Shown here one piece after another: positions 36,576 to 48,559 of a stretch of 64,000 bases of DNA. Source of the DNA: Mermis nigrescens (lineage: Eukaryota > Nematoda > Enoplea > Mermithida > Mermithidae); assembly GCA_036768485.1 (NCBI GenBank), contig JAVLUZ010000722.1, positions 62,001 to 126,000 on the forward strand, read 5' to 3'. Numbering within the stretch: position 1 is the first letter of the stretch; each line of letters starts with the position of its first letter. The position numbers and the translations under genes are program-made. The notes under the pieces were generated by a model. The model did no database searches and was not told where the DNA came from. It worked only from the letters and a program-made list of their open reading frames with translations.

Positions 36576-36979
36576 TGTTAAAAGTCCAAAAAAGGCATTG
36601 TTTTATGCCTATGACGCATTTTTATACGTTTTAATCGACGTATAATATTTGAAATTTTTCAGAACACCACTGGCAAAAATTCATGCTACGCCTACGAATG
36701 GAGCTATGCGGTTGCGTAACGCTGTTCTGTGGCTAATTTTCCATAATAAACCTTGAAAATTCGGTGCTTCGCGCCGATTTCTTCTAATTTTAGTTATAAT
36801 TTTAACTTAATGGCAACAAAGAGCTACAGATCGTATCTCGCCATAAGAAGATGACCTATTCGCAAACATTTCTAACAGACAGAAATTTAAATAATGCAGA
36901 AAATGCGCGCGCTTTGTACACATAGTGTTTTTTAAAGCTGCTTAGCAAGACAAGACAAGTCTGCAAAAGATTTGCATCA

Positions 36980-39900
36980 CTAATAATACTAATACTAATA
37001 CTTAATTCGGAAAAAAACACAAGGATAAAACAAAGTCGTAAGGAAAATAGCATAGTGTAAAATGCGAAATGTCCTGGACACACAGGCAAATAAATTGCGC
37101 TCATGTGTGCCCCATCAAAAAATTCCCGAAATCAACCTTTTTCAAATTTCTCTTAAATGTCTCAACATTTGGAGAATTTCGAATATATTGTGGAGATCGT
37201 TCCAAATTCTAGCTGATCTAGTAGCAAAACAATACTTTTTACAATCAAGTCGAAATTTTTCTAAATAGATCTGATTTGCAAATGCGTTTCTAGTACGCGG
37301 ATGACCATAAAACTTATAAAAATCTTCAGAAGGTAAGAAATAATTATGAATAATATTATACGCTACAATTAAATCAAAGTAAATTCTACGGAGTTCAAGT
37401 ATATCTAAATTTAAGGCTTTTAGCCTTTCATCATAAGAAAGTTCAATATATCCAATTAACCTTTTAGTAAATTTTCGCTGTACCCGTTCAACCTTGTTGA
37501 TATCAGAAAGCAAATAGGACTCCATGCAGTTGGAGCATACTCTACTATAGGCCGAATATAATTCTTAAAAGCAAGAACCAACATTTTTAGATCACGTGAT
37601 TCAAAACATTTGAGAATCAAAGCACTCATTTTCAAAGCTTTTGCTGATATATTGGTACAATGACAACTAGATGATAAGTTTGTTGTTAGGGAAACACCTA
37701 GATCTCGAATTGAGGAACCTGCGTCAGATAACAAAAATTGTTTAATATGATATGTAACTTTAGGATTAGCGTACCCTAGATATAGGTAACACAGAACATT
37801 TAGGAAGAGATATGCTTAACTGATTTTCTTCAGACCATGAAACCAGCTTATCTAAATCTTTTTGCAACAAAGTTTGGTTTTAAGAAAAAATTAAAGAGCT
37901 TCAAATCATCAGAAAAGGAAAAAGACTTCACTATGCTCAACAGCTTGTACAAAATCGTTTACAAACAACAGAAACAAAGAGGGTTATAAAACGCTACCTT
38001 GAGGTACGCCGCTAATAACTTGTTTCCGATCAGAAAAAGCGTCAAAAATTTTGACTTTTTGTGTACGATTTGTCAAAAAAGAAGTTAACTATTTTAATAG
38101 CATACCATTTATCCCATAATGCTTCCACTTCTCTATCAATTTTGAATAAACGACAGAGTAGAAGGCTTTACTACAATCGACATAAACAACATCAATAGGA
38201 ATAGATGCATCACGTGATTTAACCCACGTATTTGTACACTTCAAAAGCTGAGTTTCGCATAACTTTCCCTTTTGAAAACCAATATGCCGTGAAAATAAAT
38301 AAGTTTTCGACTTTAAAGAAGCAATTGAAGCTCTGTTTATAATATACTCCATAATTTTACAAGTGACGCAACAAAGAGATATTGGACGGCAATTTTCAGC
38401 TGAAGAATAAGCACCCTTCTTAAAAATTGGTACTAACATCGCATCTTTCCAACAAGAAGGTACTTCACCACTTCTATAAGAAACTTCGAAAATAGAACTA
38501 AGTGGCTCATTAAGAAATGGGCATAATCTTTCGATAAAATATGAACAAATACCATGAGGCCTAATAAAGAAACTTTGCTTAAGATTTTGAATGAAGTTTA
38601 GTACAGATTCAAAACTAAAATCTACCTTATTATCAAGTATATCTTTGTGGCTTAAGTTTGTGGTATTAATAGGGAAACCATTGTCAACTGTAAAGACAGA
38701 TGCAGATAATTCATTAACAACATTCGCTTTTTGCAAGTCTGAGTTAATAATAGAGTTGTCAACAACTATGTCGGGCATATTATTTGACGGATTTTACTTA
38801 GTATTATTAAAACGATAAAAATGCTTAGGATCGTATCCTTTTTTATTAGTTTCCGTTCCTGTGCACAATAATATTCCTTTATAGCTATCCTTACAAGCCT
38901 ACTGTATTTAGAGTAAGTATTCCTGAACATAGGATCAAATTTAGACTTTCTCAAGAATTTCTATTTCTTTGACAACAGTCGTCTTATATTTTCGGGATAT
39001 TTATTACCTCTACCAGGTTTGGAAAACGGAACAAAAGAATCAATAAGATATTGCATCACCGATCGATTATAAAAATCGTCTATTGTCACACAAGTAGAAA
39101 AGATCAATGGCAACTGAATGTTGGCAAGAATTGTATACATAGATTCATAATCAGCTTTTACAAAATTACGTTTAAAAGCTACTTGTCGCCTAACTTCAAA
39201 TGGTAGTAAAATTTCGAAAATAACAGAATCATGATCACTTGTAGCAAAAGGAGGTCTTGCTATGCAATCAATAATCAATGATTTATCAGATGTGAATATT
39301 AAATCTAGAATATTTTGACCCAAGGTAGGGTGATGTACATGTTGAAATTATTGTTATTATTAATTATCATTAATTTATTAATTCAAATTATCATTACCCT
39401 ACCTCATTAAGGACATAAATTTAGTAGAAAATGTACAACGAAGGTTCACAGAGCGATTATTCAATGATAAAACTCTATCTTATGATTTTAGATTGAAGGA
39501 ATTGTGTCTCGAACGCCTAGAACTTCGACGGCTCTATTTCGATTTAAACATGGCCAATTCTATCATAAAATTTCAAGCACTGCCTTTTGAAGACTTTTTT
39601 GTTCTCAATACGGGGTCAAATCGTGCCACAAACTCTCGGAAACTAATTGTAAACAAATCAAAACTGAACATTAGAAAATATGAATTTTGTAATCGAATTG
39701 TTTCTGTATGGAACTCTTTGCCTGAGCATGTTACACAAGCTCCTAACTCGAAAGCGTTTATGATGAGATTGAAAACCCTTGATTTTGATGCTTTTCCTCA
39801 GGACCTTAAGTAAGCGCATTTCTAATTGGCCTTTACGTGTCCTTGTCTATCAAGCTTTTTGGTCCAGATTTAATATTACTCGTATTTCGCATTAATAAAA

Positions 39901-40665
39901 CCGTAATTTATGCACACAGGTAGTTGTTTGGATATCGTTTGGAATTATATAATGTATGTATTTCATGTATCAAAAATTTTCACGTGCAATTGAAAAATAA
40001 TACGCGTGTTTCGATGTCGATTTACTTAAATCATTTGCCCTATTTTTCGTTTGATGACAAATAAACTTTTGATTTGATTCGATTTGATTTGACATAATCC
40101 ATAACTATTAACGGTTTCGAAAAATTGAAAGACATACTATTTTCAGATAATACATCAGTTTTGTTCCATTTAATATCCGGTAGATTAAAATCATCTAAAA
40201 CCTTAAGAGTTTTACTACAATCAAGCTAATATGTTTAAAAGATTTAAAAAATCTTGATTTTGTTTGTCATGTAGAGAATAATTAGGTCTATAGCACAAAA
40301 TGATCCTATATATAATCGAACCAATAAAAAGATCGCAGGCAATAATCTCAGCAGTACAGTTAATTGAGAAATTATTAACTAATCTTAGAGACAAAATCTT
40401 TTTAAGGATAATACAGACCCCTCCACCTGCTCTTTTCTCACGATCGTTTCTAAAAACTGAATAACGAAAATTTGCAACTAACAAGGAATCACTAAAAGTA
40501 TCAGTCAGCCATGTTTCAGTAATAAAGATCAAATCATAAGTGTAAGAACTCAAAAGCAAATGCAAATCAGCAATTTTGTTACATACACTGCGCGAATTAA
40601 ACAAAATAGAACACAACTTATTTATACAGTTAGAATTTGGAACTTTTTTGGGTCAGATTATATTA
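36980..40665 (-). mobile_element. CR1/L2-like LINE body, degraded, with a nested LINE fragment
   Basis: Minus-strand pieces run in order. The endonuclease start is at 40616 (FNSRSVCNKIADLHLLLSSY, then ITETWL) and includes DDFNLPDIKW. The endonuclease end (TSDHDSVIFE) is at 39323. A reverse transcriptase part (YRPISLCCVTCKIMEYII, GFQKGKLCETQLLK, VDCSKAF) is at 38778-38089, and the C-terminal part (RKFTKRLIGY...) at 37734-37142. Frameshifts and stops break the ORF and the FADD/YADD box was not seen intact. The 3' end shows repeated AGTATT. It interrupts the second copy of the 35285-type repeat; aaagatttgcat and aaagatctgtgc are imperfect flanks. Confidence 0.85.
39360..40097 (+). mobile_element. 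3'-end LINE fragment inserted in the LINE endonuclease
   Basis: A plus-strand ORF (39493-39813) encodes KELCLERLELRRLYFDLNMA, then NRIVSVWNSLPEHV, a CR1/L2-type C-terminus. A 3' UTR ending ACAAATAAAC plus (TTTGATTTGATTC)-like repeats follows. It separates the DDFNLPDIKW half of the host endonuclease from its TSDHDS half. Confidence 0.82.
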
Positions 40666-41179
40666 TTCTTTAAAGATCTGTGCGTTGTAAAAAATTTATA
40701 GTCATTCTGGCGCGGAAATCTCAGACTATTACCGCGCTTCGTGCCAGTCTATTTAATCTATTTATCAGCAGGATTTAGGACCAGGATTCGGACGATTTTA
40801 TGAAATTTTAACGTCAAAATTGAATATTTCAGTGCTCATTTTGCAAAATTTTCACCGGGGCTCTGCCCCGGACCCCGCTAGGAGCCCCTTAAGCGCGCCA
40901 TGCCAGACCCCCCAGCCCCAAAGGAGAGGTTTCACGTTGCATTCTTTCTAATCTAAGGTCCTACCCGAAGAGTAAAATTTGCAAAGTGTGCAGCATAAGT
41001 TGTGAGAAATTTTCAAAAAATTTTCCTTCTCTGCATCCTTATTGTTGCCAGACGATGTGAAAAGACCAACAAATGCATTCTTTCACCCCTAGGCCGCAGT
41101 TTTTCACGTTTTTATCGACTTTTACGACTGAATAAATTTTCGGACTTCCCTCCCCGGGAAAAATCATGGATACGTCTAT

Positions 41180-41744
41180 GACCCCAGTAAAAGTCAATAT
41201 AGCAATGCAGCCATATTAAGGCGATTCAGGTCACCTCGGTTGATCTTTATCTTCGATATGCAAGAAAGTAGACATTTTCCACAAAAATTTGTAACAGCGC
41301 CGGCGATGATATTTCCTGGCCGGTATCAAAACTTTCTGCAAATAATTTCTTAAGTTGGGATGATCAGAGAATATAACCAATCACCATTCAAAGTAAAGCG
41401 CCACCACGTGATTCTCTTTACTGTATTTATTGTGAGAACTAACAATCTTGCAATCCACAATGGTATATACATATTTAATGAGTTGACGTCCTCTAGTTAA
41501 CATCACTAAGACGATATAGTAAATAGAGAAATGATCAGTCAAAATAATATTAATATTGATTTATTTTTTAAAATAATTGCTGACAAACATGGCCATTAGC
41601 ACGATACAAAAAGCGTTGGCATAGTTTGTTAAAAAAGTGAATTAAAATTATCTGGTAAATGTAGTCATTTATTTAAATAAGTGATAATAGATTGGAGTCC
41701 GACTAAGCGAAACCGTATTATTGTAGGTTGTCTAGGAACTACTT
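41180..41744. other. No feature seen
   Basis: AT-rich intergenic sequence without recognisable exon, ORF or TIR. Confidence 0.4.
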
Positions 41745-42641
41745 CTGGAGCTGGTTTCTGAATGAGAGGGCTAAGATAACCCTGGGGCTAAGTTAGAAGA
41801 TATGGGGCTAACTATATTAGCTCGAGTTTTTGAATGAAGGGGCTGGATAGCTCGGGGCTAAGTGTCAAAAGTTAGCCCTTTTCCACTCAGCCCCAGGGCT
41901 AAATTTCTGTTGATTTTTAGCCTGTAATTTCCAATGAGGGCGGCTAACTTTTTAAGGCCAAAATATTAAAACTCAGCCCCCAAAAATCAGGCCCTGGTGT
42001 TGACTAGGGCTATCATATTGTGTGGTAAATAAGTTCAGTGATATTTGTAATAATTTGCCATGATGATTTTGTTCACAGATGTGGGTTTAATTGAACTGAC
42101 CGTAATCGTCACACTGATTTTTTATCAGACTGGAAGTCCATTTTTGCTATTGTCAAATGTCTTTAGCCACATTTGTAAAACATGCATGTAACAGTGGATG
42201 GGTAGAATCTCCCCACTTAAAGTCGGACGTACCCTCGGTCCCCCAAAGCCATAAAATTCTTGACCCCTCATTTTTCGGAAAAATTGGCCGTTTTTAGGCG
42301 TTTTTGGGCCGTTTTGTTAAAAGAAAAATATACATACATACAAGTCAAGTTCTGATGATAAGCTGCTGAGGCTCCCGCATGCGTCCTAGCACTTCAATAA
42401 GAAAGATCAAATTCCTTGAGTCCTCGTTTCTTACACTTACGTATATGTATATGGTTTTCATTCAAATAAAAGTTAGCCCAAGGACTAACTTTTTAGCCCT
42501 GGGCTAGCGCCATAGCTAACTTTTATTCAGAAACGAGGATCAAGCTTAGCCCCAGGGCTAACTTATCTCCGGGGCTAGCTGGCCCCGGGGCTAAAGCTAG
42601 CCCCTTAATATTTAGTCCTTTAATTCAGAAACCGGCCCCTG
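41745..42641. mobile_element. 897-bp TIR element with GGGGCTAA arrays
   Basis: CTGGAGCTGGTTTCTGAAT at the left is the inverse of ATTCAGAAACCGGCCCCTG at the right. Many GGGGCTAAG/TTAGCCCC motifs lie within ~230 bp of each end. A hAT-like start is likely; no duplication found. Confidence 0.65.
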
Positions 42642-43281
42642 CAGAAATTCTACTAAGCTCTGACAATTGATTGTCATGCACATTATGTCGTTAAATAGAT
42701 TTTAGCGTTCGTTTTACTGTAAAATGTTAACAAATCGAATGTATAAGCAGTGCTGCCAGGTTGGGAGTTTTCCCCCATTTTGGGGGTTTTTGGAATCCTT
42801 GGGGGATTTTTTGGGGTTTTAGCTCACGGGGGATTTCATGGGGTTTTTTCGAAATTTTTGAGGCTTTTTTGGGGGTTTTTCATTTAATTGTATTGTTGTT
42901 GTTGATTGTAAATCTTTTAAACGGTTTAAGGGTTTGATTTCTAAACTTTGTTTAGATGAGTTTCTAAAGGGGCGTACGTGAGCGCGATACGCCTGTACGT
43001 CTCAGCCATTACTATGCTATGCTGATAAACGTTCTTTCGTTCCTTCGACATCTTTTATTATATCCTCTTTCATGTAATTTCTATTGCATTTTCTACGGCA
43101 GTAATTGCTAATAAAATATTGGGCATTGGTGTAGCTGGTTCACATATGTATTAAGATAGCCACGTTATAGGTACGTATACAGCAAGTAGTATCCGGTGAA
43201 AGCTGCCACCTAACTGGTTTGATTTGAGTCAAGTCGAAAACAAATAAGGCAGTCATCAGATTTTTCCAGTAGATTCATGTG

Positions 43282-43420
43282 ACTGACCAAAATGTATGCC
43301 AGCGTTTAAAATAAGCCAAAGTAATGAAATGCAACTCGCGTCGCTCGCTTCGCTCGCTCCGCTCGTCGCATCCCATTACTCAGGCTTATTTTAAACGCTG
43401 GCACCAACATTTTGGTCAGT
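43282..43420. repeat. 139-bp hairpin element with ~36-bp arms
   Basis: ACTGACCAAAATGT...GCCAGCGTTTAAAATAAGCC on the left is inverted as GGCTTATTTTAAACGCTGGC...ACATTTTGGTCAGT on the right. The loop is rich in CGCTCGCTTCGCTCG. A relative with a similar loop is at 34550-34625. Confidence 0.82.
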
Positions 43421-43497
43421 CCATGATACTAAGCCAAAGCCTAATCAGCTGGTAAAGCAGCAAAACATCACGAATACCTTGCAATCTTTATCGAAAT

Positions 43498-43574
43498 TAA
43501 CCAGCGTTAGTCGATTGGTTATGGTTCTGGACTTTAGAGCAAAGGGGTCCACGTTTGGAATCCGACTGCCAGCA
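43498..43574 (+). tRNA. tRNA-like sequence (pseudogene)
   Basis: Contains TTAGTCGATTGGTTATGG (A-box-like), a GGACTTTAGAGCAAAG region and CGTTTGGAATCCG (B-box-like). Arms are imperfect. Confidence 0.35.
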
Positions 43575-44218
43575 ACTTTCTCTCGTTTCCTCAGATGCTA
43601 TCGACCGCACACATACGCCCTTATAATATGACTATGTTAATACATATGTGAACCAGCTACACGAATGCCAAATATTGTTATTATTATTATTATTATTATT
43701 TAATTTTACTAAGTTTAGAGGTAGCAATCAATTACTGTAAGCTTATGTCAAAAAGAGGAGCCAAGCCGACAGCACAGCCGTGCGTGCCCAGCTCAGCTTA
43801 CCTTTTTTTATTTCAGGAGTTTTATTTTTTAGCCCTATTATCACGGTAGAATGTATTTCAATTCTTCTAAAATATCGTGTTAATGAACAGTCGCCATCAA
43901 ATCGACTAATTATTCGAGAGAATAGCGAACCTTATGTACACAAAGGTGAGTGTTATTACAATAATATCAGAAATCTATGAAAATTTTAGGATTTCTATGG
44001 ATGAATCTATGGATGCTGAAAATTTAGACCTGGCATGGCAACACTGCTCGGGGCCCGAGTTTCATATCGAGGTTCATCGTCCATTTTGAGTTTATAATTC
44101 ATCGTTTCATTTGTACAATCTCTGCGTCATATTTTCCTTTTTTGTGCCATATTGATTTCTAATTTGATTAGCCTTTTGGCAAATTGTTTTTGTTACCTAT
44201 TCAAACCTTTGGATGTAC

Positions 44219-44302
44219 TGAAATTTCTTATGATGAAAGGTTAAAAGCGTTATATTTAGTGAGGCTTGAACTCTGTAGAATTTATTTTGATTTAATTGTT
44301 AC
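44219..44302 (+). mobile_element. CR1/L2-like LINE fragment, 5' side of RTE insertion
   Basis: Encodes EISYDERLKALYLVRLELCR, then IYFDLIV. The reading frame is interrupted by the RTE and continues at 47487. Confidence 0.85.
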
Positions 44303-44916
44303 TTGACTTACTTGACTTAAACACCCATAAGCTTCAATGACGTTGGTAGGGCAACGACCGTTGAGCTGTGGCGGCCAAAGGCAGTGTATCACGGATTACA
44401 GGATTCCATTGATCGCGGTTCAAGGCTGCTTGTTGGGCATCAATGATTGAGAAGTGGAGCGGCTGAACATCTTGTGCCACTTGTGTCAACCATGTTTTCT
44501 TAGGGGCGTCTCGAGAGATTTTCCACCCCGTGGGCCGCCTTGGAGTTAATTAACTGATAAGGTAGTCGGGTGTTGTTCATGCGGCAGACATGTCCAAACC
44601 ACCTGAGCCGCTGTCGCTTTAAGTAGAGTTCAATACTGGTTTGGTTTTTACATACTTGCAGCACAGTTTCATTCTCCCATCGGTCTCGTAGATTTATGTG
44701 CAAAATGCTGTGAAGACATCAAAGTTGAAAACGTTCTAATATGTGCATATCGCTTTAAGCAGAGTCCACCACTCAGAGCCGTACATCAAAATTGTCCAGA
44801 TGGAAGCATTAAAAATTCTCATTTTTGTTGTGATGGTAACGTCTTTTTGGTTCCACAAACACTTCTTTAGTGAAGTGAATGCTGACATGGCATTCCCAAT
44901 GCGGTTTTTGATGTCG

Positions 44917-45932
44917 CTAGTTGCTACTATTCGATCCACTATCGATAACCGATCCCAAATATTTAAATGCATCCACCCTTTCGATTGGTTTGCCATCAAG
45001 TTGTAATATGGCCGGTTGTGTGCCCATGAGAATAAATTTAGTTTTTTTGCTGTTTATTGTCAGGCCGAGTTTGTTGGTATTCACTTGTAACGCATTCAAG
45101 GTATTTTGTGCGGCTTGAGCTGTTTCGGCAAAAAATACAATGTCGTCGGCGTATACTAAATTAGTGAGAGACAAATTAGCTCCGACTTGTACACCTGGCA
45201 TGTCGTCGAAAGTTTTTCTGAGAATCCAGTCCATAGTCACGTTGAACAACATAGGCGAAATAATGCATCCCTGTTTAACGCCAGTGGTAATTGAGAATGG
45301 TGAGGACACATTTCCCAAATATTTTGCCCTGCTCATTCCACCGTCGTAGAGGGCCTTGAGAATACTAAGTGTGGCATGCGGGATTGATTCATTTTTGAGG
45401 GCGCACCATAAGGAGGAATGGTCTATGCTATCGAATGCGCATGCAAAATCCACAAATACCAAGAATGTGTCCTTTTTACAGCGTAGGCGCAATTTGGTTA
45501 GTTGCCTAAGTGTGAATATTTGGTCGGTGCAACCTCTTCCAGGCCTGAAACCAGCCTGCTCTTCCCTGCAGTTAGTTTCTCTAACACTGAGTAGTCTGGA
45601 TCGGATTATAGAGGTCAGAAGTTTTCCAGATGTTGCTAACAGGCTTATTCCTCTATAGTTTTTGCAGGTAGCTGGGTCTCCCTTTTGTGAATTGGTACGA
45701 TAATTGAGTCCTTAAAGTCTTGAGGCACTGTGCCTTTGTTCCAGATGGTCGAGTATACGCCTTTTAGTTGTTTGACTATTGCCTCTCCTCCAGCTTTTAA
45801 AGCTTCAGCAGGGATGTTGTCCACACCTGGTGCCTTCCGGTTCTTGAGTCTTTTTATTGATATTCTGATTTCCTCTTCAGTTGGAGGATGATCATTAATT
45901 GTGCTTGAAAATTTCAGATCCACGTTCTCCAT
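44917..45932 (-). pseudogene. RTE reverse transcriptase domain, frameshifted
   Basis: Two main reading frames (45932-45645 and 45492-44917) cover RT motifs from KNRKAPGVDNIP through YADD to KYLGSVIDSG. The segment between them continues in another frame (REEQAGFRPGRGCTDQI). Confidence 0.88.
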
Positions 45933-45943
45933 CAGCCTTTTGT

Positions 45944-47389
45944 CTAGGCTTGTGGGTGTGGGCGGTTAAGCAATTGGCTAAAATGTTCTTTCCATCTATC
46001 TAGTTTACCCGTTAGTGATTTGATGGGGTTGCCATGGTGATCTTTGAGGTTTGAACTCGTTGCTTTAAACTTTCCATTACAACTTCGCAGGATGCTGTAA
46101 AGTAAGCGCGAATCATGGTTCTTGCTGGCTATTTCCATTTCTTGGGCTTTCACATTCCACCAAGCGTCCTTATCCGTCTTAAGCTGCCGTTTAATTTGTC
46201 TATTGAGGAAAAGGTACAGCTTGTGATTAATATTCTTGATTTTTGCGCGTTCTTCAACTAGTTTTAGGGTATCATCTGAGATCCAAGGTTTTATTTTTCG
46301 TCGTTTTTTGGGACAAATTTCATTAAGTGAGTAGATAATGGCGTTTTTTGTTGAGTTCCAGTTTTCATCAACATTGTTGGCTAACAGTGGGGAAAATTTA
46401 TTTTGTAAAAGAAGTTGAAATTTGGCCTGACTGTTGGGGTCGGATAAGTGCGAGTAATCGAGGGTAGCTGTGGGGCGAATATTGTTGTGCGCCTTCAGAT
46501 GCAATCGGAATTTGGCCCTGACCAGGTGGTGATCTGATCCGATCAAAGCTCCGCGCATTGCCCGAACATCATGGATAGCACTGTGGAACCGCTTATGCAC
46601 CAGGAAGTAGTCAAGCATACTTTTATCTCTTCTGTTATTCGAAAACCAGGTGTGCCTGTGATTGATAGGGTGTTGAAACCACGTGTTGCACACTACCATT
46701 CTATTGAAGTTTGCAAATGATAGTAGGCGCAGACCGTTGTCATTGAGGCTGCCGCATCCAAAGGGGCCAAGAGTTTTCTCCCATCCAAGACGATTTACGC
46801 CGGTTTGCGCATTCAGGTCCCCACAAAGAATAATTAAATTATTTCCATCTTGAAATGAATCCAATGTCTGTTGTATATTTTCATAAAACAAGTCCTTATC
46901 AACGTCGTCGCTCATTTCCGTTGGGGCATAAACTCCAATCAAGACAGTCGGAATAGTGCCAGCAAATTCTAAGGTTGCGATTCGATCCGAAATAGGTTGG
47001 AAACAGGTAACATATTTCTTCAGACTAGATTTTAACATAAAAGCTACGCCTCGATTAAAGCTTTCACCGCCGGAATAATAAAGGTTAAAGGTATTTGAAT
47101 GGCTAGAGGTAAAAACAGTATGTTCCCCTTGACTAGGGAGTCTGGCTTCGGTAATAGTAGCTAAATCAATATCAAATTTGTTGAGTTCGTCGGCCAGTAA
47201 ATCCATTTTACCAGTTTGGCTACCTGAACGTATATTCCAGGTGGCAATGTTCATAATTTTCTTTGCATTGAAAATTTTGTTCGCTGCTGCTGGTAGTTTA
47301 TTTTTCGAAGGGAGCCCAGATACCCCTAACGCATCGGTTCGGCCGTGTGCGCTAGTTGTTGTTGCATTATCCATTTGTTGTACTGCCAT
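45944..47389 (-). pseudogene. RTE endonuclease domain ORF (intact 481-codon piece)
   Basis: An APE-type endonuclease plus linker. It starts at a Met and ends just before the RT domain (RWKEHFSQLLNRPHPQA). All expected endonuclease motifs (N, E, D-N, SDH) are visible at roughly residues 45-280. The element-wide ORF then shifts frame, so this is the N-terminal half of a once longer protein. Confidence 0.9.
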
Positions 47390-47486
47390 TGGGTTCTCAG
47401 CTCATTTCACGGTTCCGTCGCCACGGGAACCAACACTCCCCATTTATCCGGGCTTGTGACCGGCTACGGTTTCCCATAGGCTGGGT

Positions 47487-47625
47487 TTTAATTGTTACAT
47501 ATAATATTATTCATAATAATCTCTTACCATCTGAAGATATTTATCAGTTTTATGGTCATTCACGTAAACAGGTTTTAGACAGTTTTCACACAATTTCAGA
47601 TCCCTCGTTCTTCCTGTAAAATGTG
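47487..47625 (+). mobile_element. CR1/L2-like LINE fragment, 3' side of RTE insertion
   Basis: Resumes as LIVTYNIIHNNLLPSEDIYQ, then FYGHSRKQ, matching YNIIHNYFLPSEDFYKFYGH of the LINE at 37142-37525. Confidence 0.85.
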
Positions 47626-48413
47626 TGCTACCGCCCCATCCCCAATTCGAATAATGATTTCCAGATATAAAATTTGTTAAAAATAAGTTACGTAACCGTA
47701 TGCATGCCAGTACTGTTGACAATATTTTAGCGGTTCGATACGGATTAATGTGACGCTGAACAAACCTGTTCAAATTTTAAAATAAAATCTATGCTAGTTA
47801 AATTCTCCAATCAAATTTATGATTTTCAAACTGATTTTAGCTCGCACGTAAATGATGACAATTTTGTTTGGATGATGTTTTGTTTGAAGAAATCGATAAT
47901 TATGCTCCTAAAGTCGTGTTAGAGTGAATTTGGTGAACCGTTTTGAAATAAATTGTTTATAAAAGGTCGTTAATGTATTATGCTGCTTAGCTGAAAGCAT
48001 TTTTTTGAACAATAAATGCATGAATATCATCAGAAAGTTGTTCTAGAAAGCATTTGTAAATTTTTGAGCTTTTGCTTTAGCTAGGCGTAGGTCCGCTTGA
48101 ATTGGCTAGTTTTGTGCACGTTCTATTATGAGAAATAAGAATGTAAAAAATGATGCGCAAAACAAGCATTTTAAAACATTTTTATTTAATTAAAAAACCG
48201 AAAAATTCAGAAAAGGGTCGTTTATTTCTGCCTGCAAAAGATGTGGCGCGGTAGAAAATGCACAAAAACGATGTTATTTAGTGCATCCAGCTCGTTTGTA
48301 TGCGTTTTATCGACTTAATTGTTTAACAAAGCATTTTTTAATATGGGGGTTTTTTCTCATTTGGGGGATTTTTTTGGGGGGTTTTTGAAAATTTGACCTG
48401 GCAACACTGTGTA

Positions 48414-48414
<1 letters not shown>

Positions 48415-48444
<30 letters not shown>

Positions 48445-48487
48445 AAGAAGAAGAAGAAGAAGAAGAAGAAGAAGAAGAAGAAGAAGG
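48415..48487. repeat. (AAG)n microsatellite
   Basis: About 24 uninterrupted AAG units, beginning at the right duplication of the 42748-48409 element. The Lys-rich ORF here is an artefact. Confidence 0.92.
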
Positions 48488-48559
48488 AATTTTATTCATT
48501 TCGACGAAATCGTCTTCTGTATACGTCTTCTGTACACGTCTTCTTTTCCATCATGTACG

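Larger units (their letters stand above)
35285..36690. mobile_element. Repeat with CACTGACGTAGCC start, carrying two insertions
   Basis: A non-coding element with the CGCTTCGCGC core. It contains family A at 35847-36117 and a plus-strand LINE 3' fragment at about 36258-36575. A second copy follows directly (36691-41175) and is split by a LINE. Confidence 0.6.
43112..43676. mobile_element. Element with ~42-bp TIRs, containing a hairpin and a tRNA-like sequence
   Basis: GCATTGGTGTAGCTGGTTCA (43123 on) is the near inverse of TGAACCAGCTACACGAATGC (43650 on), and the match extends to about 42 bp. (ATT)n follows at 43677-43700. Confidence 0.7.
44303..47486 (-). mobile_element. Nearly complete RTE-clade non-LTR retrotransposon, 3184 bp
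   Basis: It runs on the minus strand from 47486 to 44303 and is flanked by a 12-bp tttaattgttac duplication (44291-44302 and 47487-47498). A 481-codon ORF (47389-45944) carries the APE endonuclease (NIATWNIRSG, ITEARL, GDLNAQTG, GSDHHLV). After frameshifts come the reverse transcriptase (KNRKAPGVDNIPAEAL, FVDFACAFDSIDH, VKQGCIISP, YADDIVFF at about 45150) and a C-terminal LRWFGHVCRM typical of RTE elements. The 3' end is AAGTCAAGT repeats rather than poly(A), an RTE trait. The ORF is broken by several frameshifts, so it is not autonomous as it stands. Confidence 0.92.
42748..48409. mobile_element. hAT-like element with ends 5.66 kb apart, holding LINEs and foldbacks
   Basis: CAGTGCTGCCAGGT at the left and CTGGCAACACTG at the right are inverted termini of the hAT type. 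The flanks are a perfect tgtataag (42740-42747 and 48410-48417). G-run/C-run arms (TTGGGGGATTTTTT) follow inside both ends. The interior contains the 43112-43676 inverted-repeat element, a LINE fragment and the RTE, so the original element was at most ~2.5 kb. No transposase is seen. Another hAT-like terminus (GGCAACACTG) lies at 44035-44046. Confidence 0.8.

Noticed and set aside
42748..48409. A hAT transposase inside the outer element
   Set aside because: Looked for between the nested insertions; only LINE, hairpin and low-complexity sequence found.
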